Shown: positions 25,238 through 38,444 of the stretch, one piece after another
Position numbering within the stretch: position 1 is the first letter of the stretch
How the letters are laid out: every line of letters starts with the position of its first letter
Assembly: GCA_964017235.1 (NCBI GenBank)
Contig: OZ024931.1
Location: 120,291,530 to 120,355,529 of the forward strand
Length of the DNA stretch: 64,000 nt
DNA from: Sabellastarte sp. h YS-2021
Lineage: Eukaryota; Annelida; Polychaeta; Sabellida; Sabellidae
Direction: 5' to 3'
The notes under the pieces: generated by a model
Told to the model about the DNA's origin: nothing
What the model saw: the letters and a program-made list of their open reading frames with translations, nothing else
The model's database searches: none
Program-made: the position numbers and the translations under genes

Positions 25238-26109
25238 AATGCTTTATTACTAATGTCACATTCACACTGAATGCATTGTTACATTTTCTGGGTTTAAAAA
25301 ATCCCAATGGCATATTTTTGGTTGAAAATTTTAATGTGACAGATACATCCGGGGGATACATCTTATATATAACCTCTTCCAGTTAAGACATAACATTTAT
25401 TTATATTACTATAAACACTGTAAACATGACAAGGAAAAGAGTCTTTCCTTTATTTTTATATATTACCCACCCCACACTTGCCTGCCCATAACTTTAAATA
25501 ATTATTATGAATACACTTGGCAACTTTATGAATATTGTGCAAATAATTCCCCTAATGGATCGTTTTAGTCTTATACAGAATATTTATACATTTCGTTTAG
25601 GCATAAAACTATCGTTCTTGAAATTACAAAATAATTTCCCCGACAGTCTGAATTTTTTCCCAGACACTTTGGTGCATTACAAAATGAGATCATATCATAC
25701 AACCTAGTCATAGCTACGGCTTTTATCTTGCTCATTTTCTCCAATTCAATGTAGATTCCATCAACATACGACTGTATAGTCCATGAAAAGCTATCTCCTC
25801 TTTGTGAACATTTTCCGGAATTAGCTTTGAAATTGATATCAGGTATTATTTACAATATCATAAATACAGATTTCATTTGTAGAGAGAAACAAAGACGAAC
25901 TTTTATCAGGATGAATTTTCGTCAATTTAGCAACAGTCGTTAACAATAAAATGTTCAATCATCAACCCGAATGAACAATCATAAAGTGACAATTAGAAAA
26001 TCAGGTGTCATAATTATCATCTATGTTCACTTTTATATTTTCTCAAACTATAGTATCATTAACTACTGGCAACTGTAAACTGTGTTTGTAATAGAACATA
26101 CTGTATATA
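25238..26109. other. AT-rich DNA, no gene recognised
   Basis: Nothing recognised. Confidence 0.5.
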
Positions 26110-26822
26110 CAGTAGAACCTCAATTATCCGAACCCCATGGGAGACATACAATCCGGCCGGATAATCGAGGGGTTCGGATAGATGAAGGAAACCGAAATTC
26201 GCGGTCTATGGGTTACCGAGTGGGCGATAATTGAAGAATTGTTGTTTTTATGCAATATACATAGATGCTGGTGTTTGTTAATAAAATAATTTAATATATT
26301 TGTGTTATATAATATAAGTACTTGCATTGTTAGCATTTTAATTTTAGATTAACATCGTCCCGCATTTTGCCAATTGAAAAACTCCGGGAGATTATTTATT
26401 GTAAAACCCCAAGCGAACACGCCTTCAGTGACATGTGTGTTTGATTGGTAATGCATTGTTGACGTCTTTTCTTTTCTAAACGTTGTCAGTCTGTGAACCT
26501 ACTCCGGGAGATTATAAATTTGCGAAACGCAATCGAACACACTTTCATTGATTGGCGCATTATCAAAGAAGTTGTGTAGTGGGGTTGTGTAATTGAATTA
26601 ATCCCTCCCCTATTGTAACAATGGTGATAAAGATGAAAGAAGTTAGGCGTCTCTGTGAATGGTACGTTTTACAAAGCACTACAATTCATCGTTTACGAGA
26701 CTGTGTAAAATCTTGTATTATCGCTCACGCTTGACCGTGCATTATATGTAGGGAGACATCATTTCGGTTCAGTTAATCCGGAGATTTGGATAATAGAAGG
26801 CCGGATAAGCGAGGTTCTACTG
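26110..26822. mobile_element. pogo/Tigger-like (Tc1-mariner) non-autonomous element
   Basis: The ends are cagtagaacctc and gaggttctactg, perfect 12-bp inverted repeats followed inward by attatccga/ggataa motifs, and flanked by TA on both sides (26108-26109, 26823-26824). These are hallmark termini of Tigger/pogo elements (TA target). At ~713 bp it is far shorter than an autonomous copy, and no transposase motifs are visible, so it is a deletion derivative or MITE. Confidence 0.88.
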
Positions 26823-27538
26823 TATTATGACATCAATTAATGATATTTGACTAGTATAGGGCCATTATTATTTGTACTATCATAAATTATATCAAGTACT
26901 TTTACAGGATTCTGTTTTAAATCTGTAACTAAAATTCCTTTCATTAAAGAATTGTTTCTATTAATCCCTGCACCATGGAAAAAATATTCTACTGGACAAG
27001 AAAATGTATAAAGTTCAAATTGGGCTAAATTTAAATATTATACAGTGAACTCGAGAATGCCAATATTCATGGTATTTGCTTCTGGTTATGGCTATATTCC
27101 AGTAACACCTCTCATACCTCAATTCAAAATACACAGACTTAATACATACCCTTAGATTTTATATGTAAAATATGATCTAAAACCTGTAAGGATCAAAAGA
27201 ATGAAAATATCTGACATTATTTCACTGTAATATTACTATATTGGGTGGCCGTGAGGATCATTATTCTTCTGCCTTTTCCCTTATGCTGATCATGTGACTG
27301 AAATTAATGATGGTCACATGTCTGATGGCAATAAATGACTGAACATAAATACACCGGATAATACCTTTAATCACACTCAGCTCCCACACACCCACAAATA
27401 CACACATACTCTTCACAACAAATTAACTACTGTAATCTTGAGGACAAATACCACCAGTACTGATGACAGTCAAAACAGGACTTCAAGAACATTCCATAGT
27501 TGAGTAGGGAGAAAATGATCAGCAAAGCTACAATTTTT
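26823..27538. other. AT-rich DNA, no gene recognised
   Basis: Nothing recognised. Confidence 0.5.
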
Positions 27539-30500
27539 AACTAGAAATCGGCCGCCCTGTTGATAGTAGATGCGAATAGAAACAGGATAGCATAGAAGAA
27601 CACACATTATCATGTGTAATGTCCACCCATGAACCTTTTGCCCAAATTGTACAGTAGTCTTACAAGACCCTGTTTCATTTGTAAAATATATCAATGATGC
27701 TTAAATATTTGTTAGTGTAGATGTAAATTATTTCAGCTTCATGCCTTTTTGCATTGGTTGGGTTGAAAATTTTGACGAAATCACTCTATCTGGCACGGTT
27801 AAGAAGATAGAAGCAAATTCCTGTTTTTCTATTTTTGGCAAAAATTTGAAAATTCAAAATGGCCGCCATTTTTGGGAAAAGGAAATTTTTTTGAAAATTG
27901 CCAAGAGTACATTTTTTAGATACCCTATGGGTCGAAAATTTCAACGAAATAACTCTATTTTGCACGGTTAAGGCCAGTTTGTGTTTTTCCATTTTGGGCA
28001 AAAATTCGAAAATTCAAAATGGCTGCCATTTTTGGGGAGGGGAAAATTTTTTGAAAATTGCAAAGATTACATTCCTTAGATACCCTGTGGGTTGAAAATT
28101 TCGACGAAATCGCTCTATCTCGCATGGTTAAGGAGATAGAAGCAAATTTGTGTTTTGCCATTTTTGACAAAAATTTGAAAATTCAAAATGGCCGCCATTT
28201 TAGGGGACGGGAAATTTTTTTTTAAATTGCCAAGAATACAATGCTGAAATACCTGTGGGTCGAAAATTTTGATGAAATCGATCTATCTCGCACGGTTAAG
28301 GAGATAGAAGCAAATTTGTGTTTTGCCATTTTTGGCAAAAATTCGAAAATTCAAAATGGCCGCCATTTTTGAGGAGGGGAAAATTTTTCGGAAAATTGCA
28401 AAGATTGCATTTCTTCGATACCCTGTGGGTCGAAAATTTCGACGAAATCGCTCTATCTCGCACGGTTAAGGAGATAGAAGCAAATTTGTGTTTTGCCATT
28501 TTTGGCAAAAATTCGAAAATTCAAAATGGCTGCCATTTTTGGGGAGGGGAAAATTTTTTGGAAAATTGCAAAGATTGCATTCCTTAGATACCCTGTGGGT
28601 CGAAAATTTCGACGAAATCGCTCTATCTCGCACGGTTAAGGAGATAGAAGCAAATTTGTGTTTTACCATTTTTGGCAAAAATTCGAAAATTCAAAATGGC
28701 CGCCATTTTTGGGGAGGGGAAAATTTTTTGAAAATTGCAAAGATTGCATTCCTTAGATACCCTGTGGGTCGAAAATTTCGACGAAATCACTCTATCTCGC
28801 ACGGTTAAGGAGATAGAAGCAAATTAGTGTTTTGCCATTTTTGGCAACAATTCGAAAATTCAAATGGCCGCCATTTTTGGGGAGGGGAAAATTTTTTAAA
28901 AATTACCAAGAGTACAATGCTCAGATACCCTGTGGGTCGAAAATTTTGACGAAATCGCTCTATCTGGCACGGTTAAGGAGATAGGAGGAAATTTGTGTTT
29001 TGCCATTTTTGGCAAAAATTCGAAAATTCAAAATGGCCGCCATTTTTGGGGAGGGGAAAATTTTTTTTAAATTACCAAGAGTACAATGCTCAGATACCCT
29101 GTGAGTCGAAAATTTTGACGAAATCGCTCTATCTGGCACGGTTAAGGAGATAGAAGCAAATTTGTGTTTTGCCATTTTTGGCAAAAATTCGAAAATTCAA
29201 AATGGCCGCCATTTTTGGGGAGGGGAAAATTTTTGGAAAATTGCAAAGATTGCATTCCTTAGATACCCTATGGGTCGAAAATTTCGACGAAATCGCTCTA
29301 TCTCGCACGGTTAAGGAGATAGAAGCAAATTAGTGTTTTGCCATTTTTGGCAAAAATTCGAAAATTCAAAATGGCCGCCCTTTTTGGGGAGGGGAAAATT
29401 TTTGGAAAATTACCAAGAGCACAATGCTCAGATACCCTGTGGGTCGAAAATTTCGACGAAATCGCTCTATCTCGCACGGTTAAGGAGATAGAAGCAAATT
29501 AGTGTTTTGTCATTTTTGGCAAAAATTCGAAAATTCAAAATGGCCGCCATTTTTGGGGAGGGGAAAATTTTGTAAAAATTACCAAGAGCACAATGCTCAG
29601 ATACCCTGTGGGTCGAAAATTTTGACGAAATCGCTCTATCTGGCACGGTTAAGGAGATAGGAGGAAATTTGTGTTTTGCCATTTTTGGCAAAAATTCGAA
29701 AATTCAAAATGGCCGCCATTTTTGGGGAGGGGAAAATTTTTTAAAAATTACCAAGAGTACAATGCTCAGATGCCCTGTGGGTCGAAAATTTTGACGAAAT
29801 CGCTCTATCTCGCACGGTTAAGGAGATAGAAGCAGATTGGTGTTTTGCCATTTTTGGCAAAAATTCGAAAATTCAAAATGGCCGCCATTTTTGGGGAGGG
29901 GAAAATTTTTTGAAAATTGCAAAGATTGCATTCCTTAGATACCCTGTGGGTCGAAAATTTCGACGAAATCGCTCTATCTCGCACGGTTAAGGAGATAGAA
30001 GGAAATTTGTGTTTTGCCATTTTTGGCAAAAATTCGAAAATTCAAAATGGCCGCCATTTTTGGGGAGGGGAAAATTTTTGGAAAATTGCAAAGATTGCAT
30101 TCCTTAGACACCCTGTGGGTCGAAAATTTCGACGAAATCACTCTATCTCGCACGGTTAAGGAGATAGAAGCAAATTAGTGTTTTGCCATTTTTGGCAAAA
30201 ATTCGAAAATTCAAAATGGCCGCCATATTTGGGGAGGGGAAATTTTTTAAAAAATTGCCAAGAGTACAATGCTCAGATACCCTGTGGGTCGAAAATTTTG
30301 ACGAAATCGCTCTATCTCGCACGGTTAAGGAGATAGAAGGAAATTTGTGTTTTGCCATTTTTGGCAAAAATTCGAAAATTCAAAATGGCCGCCATTTTTT
30401 GGGGAGGGGAAAATTTTTGGAAAATTGCAAAGATTGCATTCTTTAGTTACCCTGTGGGTCGAAAATTTCGACGAAATCGCTCTATCTCGCACGGTTAAGG

Positions 30501-32450
30501 AGATAGAAGCAAATTAGTGTTTTGCCATTTTTGGCAAAAATTCGAAAATTCAAAATGGCCGCCATTTTTGGGGAGGGGAAAATTTTTGGAAAATTGCAAA
30601 GAGTACAATGCTCAGATACCCTGTGGGTCGAAAATTTTGACGAAATCGCTCTATCTGGCACGGTTAAGGAGATAGGAGGAAATTTGTGTTTTGCCATTTT
30701 TGGCAAAAATTCGAAAATTCAAAATGGCCGCCATTTTTGGGGAGGGGAAAATTTTTGGAAAATTGCAAAGATTGCATTCCTTAGATACCCTGTGGGTCGA
30801 AAATTTTGACGAAATCGCTCTATCTGGCACGGTTAAGGAGATAGAAGCAAATTTGTGTTTTGCCATTTTTGGCAAAAATTCAAAAATTCAAAATGGCCGC
30901 CATTTTTGGGGAGGGGAAAATTTTTTTTAAATTACCAAGAGTACAATGCTCAGATACCCTGTGGGTCGAAAATTTTGACGAAATCGCTCTATCTGGCACG
31001 GTTAAGGAGATAGAAGGAAATTTGTGTTTTGCCATTTTTGGCAAAAATTCGAAAATTCAAAATGGCCGCCATTTTTGGGGAGGGGAAAATTTTTGGAAAA
31101 TTGCAAAGATTGCATTCCTTAGATACCCTGTGGGTCGAAAATTTCGACGAAATCGCTCTATCTCGCACGGTTAAGGAGATAGAAGCAAATTAGTGTTTTG
31201 CCATTTTTGGCAAAAATTCGAAAATTCAAAATGGCCGCCATTTTTGGGGAGGGGAAAATTTTTGGAAAATTACCAAGAGCACAATGCTCAGATACCCTGT
31301 GGGTCGAAAATTTCGACGAAATCGCTCTATCTCGCACGGTTAAGGAGATAGAAGCAAATTAGTGTTTTGTCATTTTTGGCAAAAATTCGAAAATTCAAAA
31401 TGGCCGCCATTTTTGGGGAGGGGAAAATTTTGTAAAAATTACCAAGAGCACAATGCTCAGATACCCTGTGGGTCGAAAATTTTGACGAAATCGCTCTATC
31501 TGGCACGGTTAAGGAGATAGAAGCAAATTTGTGTTTTGCCATTTTTGGCAAAAATTCGAAAATTCAAAATGGCCGCCATTTTTGGGGAGGGGAAAATTTT
31601 TTTTAAATTACCAAGAGTACAATGCTCAGATACCCTGTGGGTCGAAAATTTTGACGAAATCGCTCTATCTCGCACGGTTAAGGAGATAGAAGCAGATTGG
31701 CAAAAACTCGAAAATTCAAAATGGCCGCCATTTTTGGGGAGGGGAAAATTTTTTTGAAAATTGCAAAGATTGCATTCCTTAGATACCCTGTGGGTCGAAA
31801 ATTTCGACGAAATCGCTCTATCTCGCACGGTTAAGGAGATAGAAGCAAATTTGTGTTTTGCCATTTTTGGCAAAAATTCGAAAATTCAAAATGGCCGCCA
31901 TTTTTGGGGAGGGGAAAATTTTTTGAAAATTGCAAATATTACATTCCTTAAATACCCTGTGGGTCGAAAATTTCGACGAAATCGCTCTATCTCACACGGT
32001 TTCTGAGATATTAGCAAATTACTCAAAAGTAGTACTGAAAATACACAATGAAGTACCTAAATGGCTATTACTCATGTACTGACAAAGCTATCAGTCCCAA
32101 ATGCAATACCAAGCGAGCTATGGACATAACAATCTTGTATTCAAAATTGTAGTAAAATATCTTTAATTATTTTGGCTTAAATGCACGGAAACCAATGGGT
32201 ACTGAAAATAGCTGTACTTAAGTATTACTCAGTAAGCAAAAGAGGTACAACAGCCAAAAGCAATCCCAAGCAAGCTACTGACCCAATAAGCCTGCATACC
32301 AAATTTGGTGACAATAGCTCTAATACTTTTCCTTTAAATGAGCGGAAACCATGCGTGACGCCGGACATCGGACGCCGGACGCCGGACATCGGACATCGGA
32401 CGGCGAAAAAAGCAAAAATAATATATCCACCCCCCAGGGGGGTGGACATA
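27539..32450 (+). mobile_element. F4-B: HINE-like element with 169-bp satellite (about 25 units)
   Basis: It has the same left domain as F4-A (ctagaaatcggccgccctg) and the same ~400-bp right domain, ending in the hairpin ccaccccccaggggggtgg at 32427-32445. The array (about 27755-32015) holds roughly 25 monomers against 10 in F4-A. The first two or three monomers of both arrays share the same private variants, so the arrays grew or shrank internally after a common ancestor. One unit near 31695 has a deletion. All 70-125 codon frames are repeat by-products. Confidence 0.85.
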
Positions 32451-32554
32451 ATAAATAGTGATAAAACCTCACTATGAAGTGCTATAGGTAATAGATATAC
32501 ATACAGATTACTATTAAAACAAAAAATATACTTTATTAATGTCATAACAGACAA

Positions 32555-35500
32555 AACTAGACCTAGCGTATCAGAGAACCAAAGCAAATTGTATCCACCA
32601 GAAAGACAACTCACCAAAGTCAATCAACCATCGCTTAATCTTGAAGGAGGAGCTCAAGGACAAATCTGACCACATCAAAATATTCCCAGCCCATGACTTC
32701 CTATAAGATGATTTCACACTGCAAACCTCTAGGACCAATTATAAGCGAGTTATAAGCACTTTTAACTTTGGCTATCCTTGTTTGACCATTAAGAAGGGGC
32801 CCAAGGTCAAATCTAACAACATCAGAAGATTACCAGGACATGATTTTCCATAGGTTGATTTTACATTGCAAACCTCTAGGACCAATACTAAGCGATTTAT
32901 AAGCACTTTTAGATTTTGCTATCCTCGTTTGACCTTGAAGGATGGGCCCAAGGTCAAATCTGACCACATCAAAAGATGCCTAGCCCATGATTTCCCACAT
33001 GTTGGTTTCACATTACAAACTCTAGGACCAATAATAAGCGAGTTATAAGCACTTTTAAGTTTGGCTATCCTCGTTTGACCTTGAAAGAGGGGCCAAAGTC
33101 CAAATCTGACCACATCAAAAGAATCCCAGCCCATGATTTCCTTTCAGTTGGTTTCATATCGCAAACCTCTAGGATCAATAATAAGTGAGTTATAAGCACT
33201 TTTAGGTTTTGCTATCCTCATTTGACTTTGAAAGAAGGGCCCAAGCTCAAATCTGACATCAAAATATTCCCAGCCCATGATTTTCTATAAATCGGTTTCA
33301 CATTGCAAACCTCTAGGACCAATAATAAGCGAGCTATATGCACTTTTAAGTTTGGCTATCCTCATTTGACCTTGAAGGAGGGGCTCAAGATCAAATTTGT
33401 CAACATTATAATATTCCCAGCCCATGATTTACTATAAGTTGGTTTCACATTGCAAGCCTTTAGGACCAATAATAAGCGAGTTATAAGCACTTTTAAGTTT
33501 TGCTATCCTTGTTTGAACTTCAAGGAGCGGCCCAAGGTCAAATCTGACCACATCAAAAAATTCCCAGCCCATGATTTCTTGTAGGTTGGTTTCACATTGC
33601 AAACTTCTAGGACTAATAATAAGTGACTTATAAGCACTTTTAGGTTTGGCTATCCTCGTTTGACCTTGAAGGAGGGGCTTAAGGTCAAATCTGATCACAT
33701 CAAAAGATTCCTGGCCATGATTTCCTATAGGTTGGTTTCACATTGCAAATCTCTAGGACCAATAATAAACGAGTTATAAGCACTTTTAGGTTTGGCTATC
33801 CTCGTTTGACCTTGAAAGAGGGGCCAAAGGTCAAATCTGACCACATCAAAAGAATCCCAGCCCATGATTTCCAATAAGTTAGTTTTAAATTGCAAACTTC
33901 TAGGACCAATAAAAAGCGACTTATAAGCACTTTTAAGTTTAGGGATCCTCGTTTGACCTTGAAGGAGGGATCCAAGGTCAAATCAAACAACATCAAAAGA
34001 TTCCCAACCCATGATTTCCTATATCAGTTGGTTTCATATTGCAAACCTCTAGGATCAATAATAAGTGAGTTATAAGCACTTTTAAGTTTTACTATCCTCG
34101 TTTGACCTTGAAAGAGGGGCCAGAGGTCAAATCTGACCACATCAAAAGATTCCCAGCCCATGATTTCCTATAAATTGGTTTCACATTGGAAACTTCTAGG
34201 ACCAATAATAAGTGAGTTATATGCACTTTTAAGATTGGCTATCCTCATTTGACCTTGAAGGAGGGGACTCAAGGTCAAATTTGTCCACTTCATAAGATTC
34301 CCAGCCCATGATTTCCTATGTGTTGGTTTCACATTGCAAACCTCTAGGACCAATAATAAGCGAGTTATAAGCACTTTTAAGTTTGGGTATCCTCGTTTGA
34401 CCTTGAAGGAGGGATCCAAGGTCAAATCAAACAATATCAAAAGATTCCCAACCCATGACTTCCTTTCAGTTGGTTTCATATCGCAAACCTCTAGGATCAA
34501 TAATAAGTGAGTTATAAGCACTTTTAAGTTTTGCTATCCTCGCTTGACCTTGAAAGAGGGCCCAAGGTCAAATCTGACCACATCAAAAGATTCCCAGCCC
34601 ATGATTTCCTATAAGTTGGTTTCACATTGCAAGCCTTTAGGACCAATAATAAGTGAGTTATAAGCACTTTTAAGTTTTGCTATCCTCGTTTGACCTTGAA
34701 CGAGCGGCCCAAGGTCAAATCTGACCACATCAAAAAATTCCAAGCCCATGATTTCCTATAAGTTGGTTTCACATTACAAACCTCTAGGACCAATAATAAG
34801 TGAGTTATAAGCACTTTTAGGTCTGGCTATCCTCATTTGACCTTGAAGGAGGGGCCCAAGGTTTAATCTGACCACATCAGAAGATTCCCAGCCCATTATT
34901 TCGTATAGGTTGGCTTTACATACCGAGCCTCTAGGACCAATAACTAGACCTAGCGCATCGGAGAACCGATGCAAATTGTATCCACCGTAAAGACAATGCA
35001 CCAAAACCTCTAGGACCAATAATAAGCGAGTTATAAGCACTTTTAAGTTTGGCTGTCCTCATTTGACCTTCAAGGAGGGGCCCAAGGTCAAATCCAACCA
35101 CACCAGAAGATTCCCAGAACATGATTTCCTATATGTTGGTTTACTATCCCAAACATCTAGGACCAATAATAAGTGAGTTATAAGCACTTTTTAGTTTGGC
35201 TGTCCTCACACTTGACCTTGAAGGAGGGGCCCAAGGTCAAATCCGACCATGACAGAAGATTCCCCGCCCATGATTTCCTGTATGTTGGTTTACCATACCA
35301 AACCACTAGGATCAACAATAAGCGAGTTATAAGCACTTGACCTTGAAGGAAGGGCCCAAGGTCAAATCCGACCACACCAGAAGATTCCCAGCCCATGATT
35401 TTCTACATGCTGGTTTACCATCCCAAACCTCTAGGACCAGTAATAAGCGAGTTATAAGCACTTTTAAGTTTGGCTGTCCTCATTTGACCTTGAAGAAGGG

Positions 35501-37860
35501 GCCCAAGATCAAATCCGACCATGACAGAACATTCCCCGCCCATGATTTCCTATATGTTGGTTTACCATCCCAAACCTCTAGGACCAATAATAAGTGAGTT
35601 ATAAGCACTTTTAAGTTTGGTTGTCCTCGTTGGACCTTAAATGAGGGGCCCAAGGTCAAATCCGACCACACCAGAAGAATCCCAGCCCATGATTTCCTAT
35701 AGGTTGGTTTACCATCCCAAACCTCTAGGACCAATAATAAGCGAGTAATAGGCACTTTAACCTTTGGCTATCCTCGTTTGACCTTGAAGGAGGGGCCCAA
35801 GGTCAAATCCGACCACGCCAGAAGATTCCCAGCCCATGATTTCCTATAGGTTGGTTTACCATCCCAAACCTCTAGGACCAATAATAAGCGAGTTATAAGC
35901 ACTTTTAGGTTTGGCTGTAATCATTTGACCTTGAAGGAGGGGCCCAAGGTCAAATCCGACCACACCAGAAGATTCCCAGCCCATGATTTCCTATAGGTTG
36001 GTTTACCATCCCAAACCTCTAGGACCAATAATAAGCGAGTTATAGGCACTTTAACCTTTGGCTATCCTCGTTTGACCTTGAAGGAGGGGCCCAAGGTCAA
36101 ATCCGACCACACCAGAAGATTCCCAGTGCATGATTTCCTATATGTTGGTTTACCATCCCAAACATCTAGGACCAATAATAAGCGAGTTATAAGCACTTTT
36201 AAGTTTGGCTGTCCTCATTTGACCTTGAAGGAGGGGCCCAAGGTCAAATCCGACCACACCAGAAGATTCCCAGCCCATGGTTTCCTATATGTTGGTTTAC
36301 CATCCCAAACCTCTAGGACCAATAATAAGTGAGTTATAAGCACTTTTAAGTTTGGCTGTCCTCATTTGACCTTGAAGGAGGGGCCCAAGGTCAAATCCGA
36401 CCACAGCAGAAGATTCCCAGCCCATGATTTCCTATAGGTTGGTTTACCATCCCAAACCTCTAGGACCAATAATAAGCGAGTTATAGGCACTTTTACCTTT
36501 GGCTATCCTCGTTTGACCTTGAATGAGGGGCCCAAGGTCAAATCCGACCTCACCAGAAGATTCCCAGCCCATGATTTTCTATATGTTGGTTACCATCCCA
36601 AACATCTAGGACCAATAATAAGATGAGTTATAGGCACTTTTACCTTTGGCTATCCTCGTTTGACCTTGAAGGAGGGGCCCAAGGTCAAATCCGACCACAC
36701 CAGAAGATTCCCAGCCAATGATTTCCTATATGCTGGTTTACCATCCCAAACCTCTAGGACCAATAATAAGCGAGTTATAAGCACTTTTAAGTTTGGCTGT
36801 CCTCGTTTGACCTTGAAAGAGGGGCCCAAAGTCAAATCCAACCACGCCAGAAGATTCCCAGCCCATGATTTCCTATATGTTGGTTTACCATCCCAAACCT
36901 CTAGGATCGATAATAAGCGAGTTATAAGCACTTTTAAGTTCTGCTATCCTCGTTTCACCTTGAAGGAGGGGTCCAAGGTCAAATCTGACCACATCAGAAG
37001 ATTCGCAGCACATGATTTCCTATAGATTGGCTTCACATTGCAAACCTCTAGGACCAATAATAAGGGAGATATAGGCACTTTTAAAGTCCGCTATGTGGGT
37101 TACTTCGGCACTCCGTGGATGACCTTGAATTAGGAGCTTCAAGGTCAAATGTGTGCAAGGTTGTAGAGGACATGTATATGTGTCACACATATCACCTATG
37201 AAAAGATTCAACCTTCTACCTATGAGGAACAGCCAGTAGAAAAATGTAGATTATTTTCAAAGAAATGCCCGTGGCGGCCATCTTGTTTTTCAGAATGAGG
37301 CTATTTTCCTTCCCAGAGAAGCTTACCCCCCAATGAAGATATCCTGCAAATTTGGTGAACCTAGCTGCTGTTGTTTTCCTCTTAGAGCGTTAACGCCGAA
37401 AATCTCTCTACGCGCGGCGGCGGCGGCGGCGTAGCGAACGCTAAACCAAAGTATCCACCGGATGCTTCCGGTGGATACAATAAGGGAGATATAAGCACTT
37501 TTCATGACTGCCAAAGAAACGTCCATGTCGGCCATCTTGTTTTTCAAAATGAGGCCAAAAATATTCACAGTCAAGATTTTGTAATGATGAACATATCCTG
37601 CGAATTTGAGATCTCTACCTATAATACCCTTTGCTCTAGAGGGCCAACAAAAGTCCTTGCTGAAAGTCGAAAAAACATGAGGCCAAAAATATTCCCAAGC
37701 AAGATTTTATGGTTATGAATATATCCTGCAAACTTCAGAAGGCTAGCTATAATATTTTTTTGGTTAGAGCGGTAACAGTGAAATACCTCTACACACTGTG
37801 AGGAGGCGTCGTACAAAGCGAAATCCACAGTATCCACCGGAAGCTATCCGAAGGACCCAA
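32555..37860 (+). mobile_element. F1-C: F1 element split by a nested F1
   Basis: The left end is aactagacctagcgtatcag with tgtatccaccag. About 16 diverged monomers run to 34941, where F1-D is inserted. The element resumes at 37481 (taagggagatataagcactt) and continues with the unique 3' domain typical of F1-E: ggccatcttgtttttcaaaa, then aatattcccaagcaag. The degenerate terminal hairpin is at about 37829-37860. Its monomers are more diverged from one another than those of F1-D, so it is the older copy. Confidence 0.8.
34942..37480 (+). mobile_element. F1-D: complete F1 element nested in F1-C
   Basis: The left end is aactagacctagcgcatcgg with hairpin gcatcggagaaccgatgc (34955-34972) and subTIR ttgtatccaccg (34976-34987). 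About 14 monomers of 147 bp follow, then a 3' domain with a (cgg)n tract at about 37415. The terminal hairpin tatccaccggatgc/ttccggtggata ends in the subTIR cggtggatacaa (37469-37480). Many monomers carry the same variants, in the same order, as F1-A, so the two are close relatives. The F1-C sequence accaataataaggg is split cleanly with no bases duplicated. Confidence 0.88.
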
Positions 37861-38444
37861 TCATCAGCATAAGCAAAGCCATAGTACTTTTTTGAGAAGG
37901 TGATAATGTAGACATCAAAACAAAAGTCACATGACCACAATAATACGTCGGTGACTGTGTCACCTGACTTAAAAATGGTAAGTGGTTCTTCTTGTAAAGG
38001 CATTATATGTTCAATTAAGGAGACTGAGATAAAACAATTCAATTAAATATTTCCTCTTGGAGGCTGCTTGCCCTACAGGCTTTATGTAACAACTAACTAC
38101 ATTACAAGCAAACACAATGATAAACTTTGAACTGGTATGACATACTACGTCTATATGGAAAGACAACAATACAACATAAGGTGATGAAGCTTTTTTTCTT
38201 GAAGGATGCTCTGACTTTAGACTTTCTTTAAGTCCTTTTGTCTAAGGTTTTATAGGAGTGCTGAATGACTTTTTAACCAGAATTTGTGGCTATTTCATCA
38301 GGCAATGATTACAAAGACTTGGAGCAGGTCTACTCTGACTGATTCCATCGATAGGTATTGTCAGTATATACCATAGATCTGCTGATAAAAAGACGAGAAC
38401 TTTCGTATTTCCGACTAAAATACTACTGGTTGGACCTTTATGAA
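37861..38444. other. Unique spacer
   Basis: No gene or repeat recognised. Confidence 0.5.

Noticed and set aside
12338-32006. Family of ~74-residue proteins (MPKMAKHKFASISLTV...) repeated on the minus strand, with similar plus-strand frames
   Set aside because: They recur every 169 bp, overlap each other and appear on both strands; they are shadows of the F4 satellite.
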